A stretch of DNA of 18,303 bases from Palsa-739 sp036512155. Its GTDB lineage: Bacteria > Actinomycetota > Thermoleophilia > Gaiellales > Gaiellaceae. Position numbers and translations under genes: made by a program. The notes below the pieces were generated by a model that ran no database searches, was not told where the DNA came from, and worked only from the letters and a program-made list of their open reading frames with translations. Shown here piece by piece: positions 14,539 through 18,303 of this stretch. Each line of letters opens with the position of its first letter. Position 1 is the first letter of the stretch. Location: contig DATCBD010000027.1 in NCBI GenBank assembly GCA_036512155.1, forward strand, positions 1 through 18,303, read 5' to 3'.

Positions 14539-15746
14539 CGTTCGGCCAACTCGATCGCGGCTTCCAAAGCTGCGAGCTTGTCGAGACATTCTTGGTGCTC
14601 TGCTTCAGGCGACGAGTCAGCAACGATGCCGCCGCCCGCCTGCAGGTAACAGTTACCGTCACGAAAAACGAGCGTCCTGATGGCGATGCAGGTGTCCATG
14701 GCGCGCTCGGCCGGGAAGACGTAGCCCACCGCGCCCGCGTAGATGCCGCGGCGATAGCCCTCCAGCTCCGAGATGATCTGCATCGCGCGCACCTTCGGCG
14801 CACCGGAGACCGTCCCGGCGGGGAAGCACGCGCGCAGGAGCGAGAACGGCGTCTGGTCGTCGCGCAGCTCGCCCGCCACCTCGGAGACGAGGTGCGTCAC
14901 GTGCGAGTAGCGCTCCGGCTCCATGAAGCGCTCGACATGCACCGAGCCGGGGACGCAGACGCGCGACAGGTCGTTCCGCCCGAGGTCGACGAGCATGACG
15001 TGCTCGGCGCGATCCTTCTCCGACGAGAGCAGCGCCTCGGCGTCGCCCTCGCCCGGCGCGATCGTCCCCGCGATCGGATTCAGCGTCGCGTGCGAGCCCT
15101 CGCACTTCACCACCGTCTCCGGCGACGAGCCGACGAGCGCGAGGTCGTCGAGCTCGAGCAGGAAGAGGTACGGGGACGGGTTGACGCGCCGGAGCGCGCG
15201 ATACAGCTCCGCCGGCGACGCCGACGTCGGGCGGACGGCGCGCTGTGCGACGACGACCTGGAAGACGTCGCCCTCGCGGATGTATTCCTTCGCGCGCTCG
15301 ACCCGGCGCAGGTGCTCGGCGCGTTCGGGGTAGCGCTGGAGCGGCCCGCGCACGCCCGTCCCGCGCGGCGGCTCCGGCTGAGGCCCCTCGAGCGCCGAGG
15401 CATCGCCGACGAGCATCTCCGCGACGCCGCGCGCGTGGTCGAAGCGCACGAGCACATCGGGGACGAGGAAGCGGCTCTCCGGGAAGTCGGGGCCTTCGTC
15501 CGGCAGCGGGACGGTCGGCTCCAGCCGTGCGACGGCGTCGTAGCCGAGATAGCCGACCACCGGCTCGCCGAGCGCCTCGGCCTCGTTGAACGACACGAGC
15601 CGCGACCCGCGGCCGACGAACGAATAGCGCCCGAGCCGCCCGCGCTCGACCGACTCGAGCAGGAACGCGCCGCGCGCGCCTTCGCGCAGGCGGAGGTATG
15701 CCCCGAGCGGGGTGAGGAGGTCGGTTGCGATCACGGTTTCGGGCAT
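14535..15746 (-). CDS. trpE: Anthranilate synthase component I TrpE
   Basis: TrpE converts chorismate to anthranilate with TrpG and is the committed step of the pathway. The 403-residue protein has the tryptophan feedback-site motif LLES (residues 29-32), the PIAGT motif, LVDLGRNDLSRV, the core chorismate segment GTVSGAPKVRAMQIISELE and AGGGIVADSSPEAEHQE. It is compact compared with the usual 450-520 residues; the N-terminal domain is reduced. The frame runs open to 15839, but I chose ATG 15746, where AAGGAG lies 8 nt upstream. That ribosome site is inside the attenuator hairpin. The longer reading would translate through the leader structure. Expression is probably set by tryptophan attenuation. 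Confidence 0.94.
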   Translation of the reverse strand: MPETVIATDLLTPLGAYLRLREGARGAFLLESVERGRLGRYSFVGRGSRLVSFNEAEALGEPVVGYLGYDAVARLEPTVPLPDEGPDFPESRFLVPDVLVRFDHARGVAEMLVGDASALEGPQPEPPRGTGVRGPLQRYPERAEHLRRVERAKEYIREGDVFQVVVAQRAVRPTSASPAELYRALRRVNPSPYLFLLELDDLALVGSSPETVVKCEGSHATLNPIAGTIAPGEGDAEALLSSEKDRAEHVMLVDLGRNDLSRVCVPGSVHVERFMEPERYSHVTHLVSEVAGELRDDQTPFSLLRACFPAGTVSGAPKVRAMQIISELEGYRRGIYAGAVGYVFPAERAMDTCIAIRTLVFRDGNCYLQAGGGIVADSSPEAEHQECLDKLAALEAAIELAER

Positions 15747-15747
15747 G

Positions 15748-15768
15748 AAAAAGGCTCCTTCCGGAGCC
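15748..15768 (-). terminator. trp attenuator hairpin with T-tract, overlapping the trpE ribosome site
   Basis: On the minus strand GGCTCC (15768-15763), loop GGAA, GGAGCC (15758-15753) and TTTTT (15752-15748) form a textbook intrinsic terminator one base before the trpE ATG. The right arm contains most of the Shine-Dalgarno AAGGAG (15760-15755), so folding would stop transcription and also hide the ribosome site. Two competing pairings are visible: CTTCCG (15781-15776) with CGGAAG (15763-15758), and GGAGC (15813-15809) with GCTCC (15767-15763). Either would prevent the terminator. Confidence 0.8.
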
Positions 15769-15799
15769 GGTCGAGCGGAAGGGCCGTCCGCGCCCTGCG

Positions 15800-15862
15800 T
15801 CAGCGCACGCTCCCGCCCCGCTCTGAGCGCCAGGCCCACCAGCTGAGGGACGGGGACGTCAC
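15800..15862 (-). CDS. trpL: trp leader peptide (20 codons, Trp-Trp-Ala-Trp)
   Basis: A short reading frame upstream of trpE starts at GTG 15862, ends with TGA at 15802-15800 and contains TGG TGG GCC TGG as codons 8-11. Three tryptophan codons among twenty, placed ahead of a terminator and the first Trp-biosynthetic gene, are the signature of ribosome-mediated attenuation. A ribosome stalled for Trp-tRNA would let the GGAGC-GCTCC antiterminator form; free passage would let the terminator fold. GGAG lies 4 nt upstream, but if the -10 at 15876-15871 is right the mRNA starts within a base or two of this GTG, giving leaderless translation. The peptide itself needs no function. Confidence 0.85.
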   Translation of the reverse strand: MTSPSLSWWAWRSERGGSVR

Positions 15863-15870
15863 TGCGCTCC

Positions 15871-15900
15871 AGCGTAGGCGTGACCCCCGTCCGCCGTCAA
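15871..15900 (-). promoter_or_regulatory. Promoter of the trp operon
   Basis: On the minus strand TTGACG (15900-15895), an 18-nt spacer and TACGCT (15876-15871) give a good sigma-70-type promoter. Transcription would begin near 15863, immediately at the leader-peptide GTG, giving a leader of about 117 nt to the trpE ATG. Confidence 0.6.
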
Positions 15901-15947
15901 GCCTGGTTCATTTGGACCATAGACAACTGCCCGAAAACAAGATACAA

Positions 15948-16085
15948 ATGTCAATGAGACCGTGGCCATGCCCTGATCGCCGCAAGCAGGGGTATGGGGA
16001 AGGTTTGCCCGGTCTCTGCGGCGCGGCCCGGCTCCTTGGACACCGGGCCGCTCGCATGTCGGCGGTGGATACGCTGGCCGAATGA
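15948..16085 (+). CDS. Possible 45-codon ORF coupled to the thiolase gene (weak)
   Basis: An ATG at 15948 opens a 45-codon frame whose TGA overlaps the thiolase ATG in ATGA. It lies in the 335-nt stretch between trpE and the thiolase, which otherwise holds the trp leader and promoter. A promoter-like TAGACA, 17 nt, TACAAA (15919-15947) precedes it on the plus strand, but the -10 abuts the ATG, too close for a normal start. The peptide is Arg/Gly/Pro-rich with no recognisable motif, and no Shine-Dalgarno is present. It may be chance; the thiolase has its own leaderless-type -10. Confidence 0.25.
   Translation: MSMRPWPCPDRRKQGYGEGLPGLCGAARLLGHRAARMSAVDTLAE
16023..16051. other. Strong 9-bp hairpin upstream of the thiolase gene
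   Basis: GCGGCCCGG (16023-16031) and CCGGGCCGC (16043-16051) pair perfectly around an 11-nt loop. No T-tract follows on either side, so it is not an obvious intrinsic terminator. It ends 18 nt before the -10 of the thiolase gene and could separate it from upstream transcription. Confidence 0.5.
16070..16081 (+). promoter_or_regulatory. -10 element of a likely leaderless promoter for the thiolase gene
   Basis: TACGCT (16070-16075) is followed by six bases (GGCCGA) and the ATG at 16082. No Shine-Dalgarno and no clear -35 box are visible. The hexamer is the same as in the trp promoter. Confidence 0.45.
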
Positions 16086-17233
16086 GCCGCGCCGTCATCG
16101 TTTCCGCCGTCCGGACCCCGTTCGGGCGGCTCGGCGGCGGCCTGAAGGACTACGCCGCGACCCAGCTCGGAGGGATCGCCGTCCGCGCCGGTCTCGAGCG
16201 GGCCGGGATCGAGCCGGGCGAGGTGGAGTACGCCATCCTGGGCCAGGTGCTCCAGGGCGGCGCCGGCCAGGCGCCTGCCCGCCAGGCGGCGGTCGCAGCA
16301 GGCATCCCGATCGAGGTTCCGGCGGACACGATCAACAAGGTCTGCGCCTCCTCCATCCGCGCGGTCGAGATCGCCGACTCGATGATCCGTGCCGGCGACG
16401 TCGAGGTGGTCGTCACGGGCGGCATGGAGTCGATGTCGAACGCGCCGTACATCCTCGAGCGGGCGCGGTTCGGCTACCGCCTCGGTGACGGAACCCTGAT
16501 CGACCTGATGACCCACGACGGGCTCATCTCGACCTTCGACGACAAGCACATGGTCGAGCAGGCGTCGTTCGTCTCTCGCGAGCTCGGCATTTCGCGCGAG
16601 GATCAGGATCGCTGGGCGCTGCGTTCGCACGAGCGCGCGGCCGCCGCGCAGGATGCGGGCCGGTTCGACGACGAGATCGTCCCGGTCGGCGAGGTCACCG
16701 CCGACGAGAGCGTTCGCCGAGACACCTCGTACGAGCGGCTTGCGGCGCTGAAGCCCGCGATGGACCCGGAAGGGACTACCACCGCGGGCAACGCGCCCGG
16801 AGTGAACGACGGTGCCTCGTGCGTCGTCGTCTGCTCGGAGGAGTTCGCGAAGCGGCGCGGGCTCGAGGTGCTTGCGACCGTCGTTGCGCAGGGCTACGTC
16901 GCGGACGACTTCGCGTACCTCGCGCGCACGCCTGCCAAGGCGGCGGCGATGGCGCTGGCGCGCGCGGGCAAGTCGATCGGCGACGTTCGCCGCGTCGAGA
17001 TCAACGAGGCGTTCGCGTCGGTCGCTTCCAACTCGACCCGGATGCTGGGCGCCGACGAGGAGATCGTGAACGTGAACGGCGGCGCCGTCGCGCTCGGCCA
17101 TCCCATCGGCGCGAGCGGCGGACGCATCCTCGGGACGATGGTGCACGAGCTGCGGCGCAACGGCGGCGGCTTGGGTCTCGCGGCCATCTGCTCCGGCGGC
17201 GGCCAGGGCGACGCGCTTCTGATCGAAGTCTGA
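16082..17233 (+). CDS. Acetyl-CoA acetyltransferase (thiolase)
   Basis: The 383-residue enzyme has all thiolase catalytic elements: nucleophile C88 in INKVCASS, the NEAF motif near residue 305, H340 in GGAVALGHPIGASGGR and C370 in CSGGGQGDA. It either condenses two acetyl-CoA to acetoacetyl-CoA or cleaves 3-ketoacyl-CoA; the sequence looks most like the AtoB/PhaA biosynthetic type, slightly shorter than the usual 390-395 residues. No other fatty-acid or polyhydroxybutyrate genes are in view, so the pathway is open. The ATG is preceded by a -10-like TACGCT at 6 nt, suggesting leaderless transcription. The next gene follows after 35 nt. Confidence 0.93.
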   Translation: MSRAVIVSAVRTPFGRLGGGLKDYAATQLGGIAVRAGLERAGIEPGEVEYAILGQVLQGGAGQAPARQAAVAAGIPIEVPADTINKVCASSIRAVEIADSMIRAGDVEVVVTGGMESMSNAPYILERARFGYRLGDGTLIDLMTHDGLISTFDDKHMVEQASFVSRELGISREDQDRWALRSHERAAAAQDAGRFDDEIVPVGEVTADESVRRDTSYERLAALKPAMDPEGTTTAGNAPGVNDGASCVVVCSEEFAKRRGLEVLATVVAQGYVADDFAYLARTPAKAAAMALARAGKSIGDVRRVEINEAFASVASNSTRMLGADEEIVNVNGGAVALGHPIGASGGRILGTMVHELRRNGGGLGLAAICSGGGQGDALLIEV

Positions 17234-17268
17234 GGGACCCCTCGCGCGCCCGCGGGCGTAGAAGGAGC

Positions 17269-18243
17269 ATGCTCGCCAAACTCACACTCGCGCTGTGCGT
17301 CCTCGGGACGCTCGCAGCTGCGCCGGCCGCAGCCGGCGACGGGCCGATGTTCGTCAGTCAGGGCGGCGTCGGGGTTGTGCACGGGACCACGCGCTTCATC
17401 CCGGTCGGCGACGGCCAGGGGAACAACACGCAGCTTCTCGCCATCTCGACGAAGGACGGCACGGAGCAGAACCAGCTCACGCTCGTCGGCCAGTGGGGGC
17501 TTCCGTCGACGCCGACCGGCGCTACCGGCATCTCGCTCGACGGCCGCAGAATGATGCTCGCGGACACGTCGGCAGGGCAGACGTCGCCGAGCTTGTTCAC
17601 GCTTGTCGACCCGTTGACCATGCGCATCGTTCGGCAGATTACGCTGAAGGGGTGGTTCTCCTTCGACGCGATGTCGCCGGACGGCAAGAAGCTGTACTTC
17701 ATCGAGTACACGAAAGGCGCGTACAGCGGAGACCTGAGTCATTACATCGTGCGCGCTTACGACCTGAAAACGAATCAGCTCGCGCCCGGCCGCATCGCCG
17801 ACCGGACGCAGAAGAGCTGGGTCATGCAGGGCAGCCCTGTGACGCGGACAACCAGCACGGATGGACGCTGGGTGTACACGCTGTACACGAATCCGAGCGG
17901 CTATCCGTTCATCCACGCGCTCGACACGGTGCGCGGCGTTGCGCATTGCGTCGGACTTCCGATGACGAATCAGAACGGCATCTACAACATCGTGCTCGCG
18001 CTGCACGGAAAGACGCTGTCGGTGCACTGGCGCAGCGGTCGGCCGTTCGTGAACGTGAACACCGTCACGTGGCGCGTCTCGCCGGCACACCGCGGCGGCT
18101 TCCCGTGGTGGACGCTGGTGTTCCTCGCGCTCGTGCCACTTGGGCTACTCGGCCGTCGCCACCATCGTGCCGCCCGGGTAGACCACGAGCTCGCCAAGAT
18201 CCTGCGCGAAGAAGACGCGCCGGAGCCGGAATTGGTCGCCTAG
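17269..18243 (+). CDS. Secreted, C-terminally membrane-anchored protein of unknown function
   Basis: I cannot name this 324-residue protein. Residues 1-23 are a clear Sec signal (hydrophobic core, then AAPAAAG). The body has three spaced segments of the form S-x-DG-x-x-x-Y/M near residues 89, 136 and 196 (SLDGRRMML, SPDGKKLYF, STDGRWVYT), as in beta-propeller proteins. A transmembrane helix follows at about 279-296, then a basic, His/Arg-rich cytoplasmic tail (GRRHHRAARV). The topology suggests a propeller-like sensor or scaffold displayed outside the membrane. GAAGGAG (17261-17267) precedes the ATG but only one base away, closer than optimal. It lies 35 nt after the thiolase stop and may be cotranscribed. 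The stop is followed by a dispersed palindromic repeat. Confidence 0.75.
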   Translation: MLAKLTLALCVLGTLAAAPAAAGDGPMFVSQGGVGVVHGTTRFIPVGDGQGNNTQLLAISTKDGTEQNQLTLVGQWGLPSTPTGATGISLDGRRMMLADTSAGQTSPSLFTLVDPLTMRIVRQITLKGWFSFDAMSPDGKKLYFIEYTKGAYSGDLSHYIVRAYDLKTNQLAPGRIADRTQKSWVMQGSPVTRTTSTDGRWVYTLYTNPSGYPFIHALDTVRGVAHCVGLPMTNQNGIYNIVLALHGKTLSVHWRSGRPFVNVNTVTWRVSPAHRGGFPWWTLVFLALVPLGLLGRRHHRAARVDHELAKILREEDAPEPELVA

Positions 18244-18260
18244 AGACACGACCTGCGCTC

Positions 18261-18297
18261 ACACGACCGGTACCAGGTACCCATACCGAAGTGTCAC
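18261..18297. repeat. Dispersed palindromic repeat after the secreted-protein gene
   Basis: This is a second copy of the repeat that spans the modC stop, in the same orientation. The block from ACACGACC to GGTACC (18261-18281) is identical over 21 bp to 2080-2100, and TACCGAAGTGTCAC (18284-18297) matches 2113-2126 at 13 of 14 positions. The spacer between the blocks is 2 bp here and 12 bp there. It starts 17 nt after the stop codon and runs close to the window edge. Confidence 0.75.
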
Positions 18298-18303
18298 GAG
18301 GGC

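Noticed and set aside
15747..15839. Extended trpE start at GTG 15839
   Set aside because: It would translate through the leader region and terminator; ATG 15746 has a good ribosome site and fits the conserved N terminus.
14592..16085. 497-codon plus-strand frame across trpE
   Set aside because: Antisense shadow of trpE with biased composition. Only its last 45 codons, outside trpE, were kept as a weak candidate.
17242..17256. CGCCCGCGGGCG after the thiolase gene as a terminator
   Set aside because: It is a short palindrome without a loop or T-tract, and the next gene may be cotranscribed.

Overview
The window comes from a GC-rich bacterial chromosome. Dense packing, GTG starts, 4-nt gene overlaps, apparent leaderless genes and the protein families suggest a deep-branching actinobacterium, possibly Thermoleophilia (Gaiella/Solirubrobacter-like). 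That placement is inference, since no marker gene is present. I see no rRNA, tRNA, CRISPR array, transposase or integrase.

Left part (1-8140) is about oxyanion uptake and molybdenum. It opens with the 3' end of a sulfate permease (cysW) and the sulfate ATPase cysA. A cysteine-less Rrf2 regulator converges on cysA, and a GFA-family zinc protein diverges from the regulator. A minus-strand group follows, in transcription order: DHA2 MFS exporter, ferritin-like protein, MerR-type HTH plus TOBE regulator, then modA, modB and modC. A perfect 21-bp palindrome covers the start of the ferritin-like gene and is a good candidate operator for the molybdate operon. Divergent from the MFS gene are a sulfite-oxidase-fold molybdoenzyme and a four-helix cytochrome b, an obvious consumer of imported molybdate.

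Middle (8137-10022): a membrane-anchored HtrA/DegP-type serine protease and a divergent small membrane protein with a long Pro/Ala-rich tail.

Right part (10019-15900) is a complete minus-strand tryptophan operon, trpE-trpG-trpD-trpCF-trpB-trpA, every junction a 4-nt stop/start overlap. Upstream of trpE lies a classic but easily missed attenuator: a 20-codon leader peptide with Trp-Trp-Ala-Trp, then a short hairpin and T-tract that end at the trpE start codon and include its Shine-Dalgarno sequence. Several Trp enzymes are short at the N terminus, and the TrpF half of the fusion lacks the segment that normally carries the catalytic aspartate.

Far right (15948-18303): an acetyl-CoA acetyltransferase (thiolase) and a secreted, membrane-anchored protein of unknown function.

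Two themes cut across the genes. First, four genes that begin transcription units have a TANNNT-like -10 hexamer exactly 6 nt before their start codon, the geometry of leaderless mRNAs. Second, 13-bp palindromes of the form GGTRYC-W-GRYACC occur five times, always at or just after the 3' end of a gene, in places arranged as large inverted repeats.
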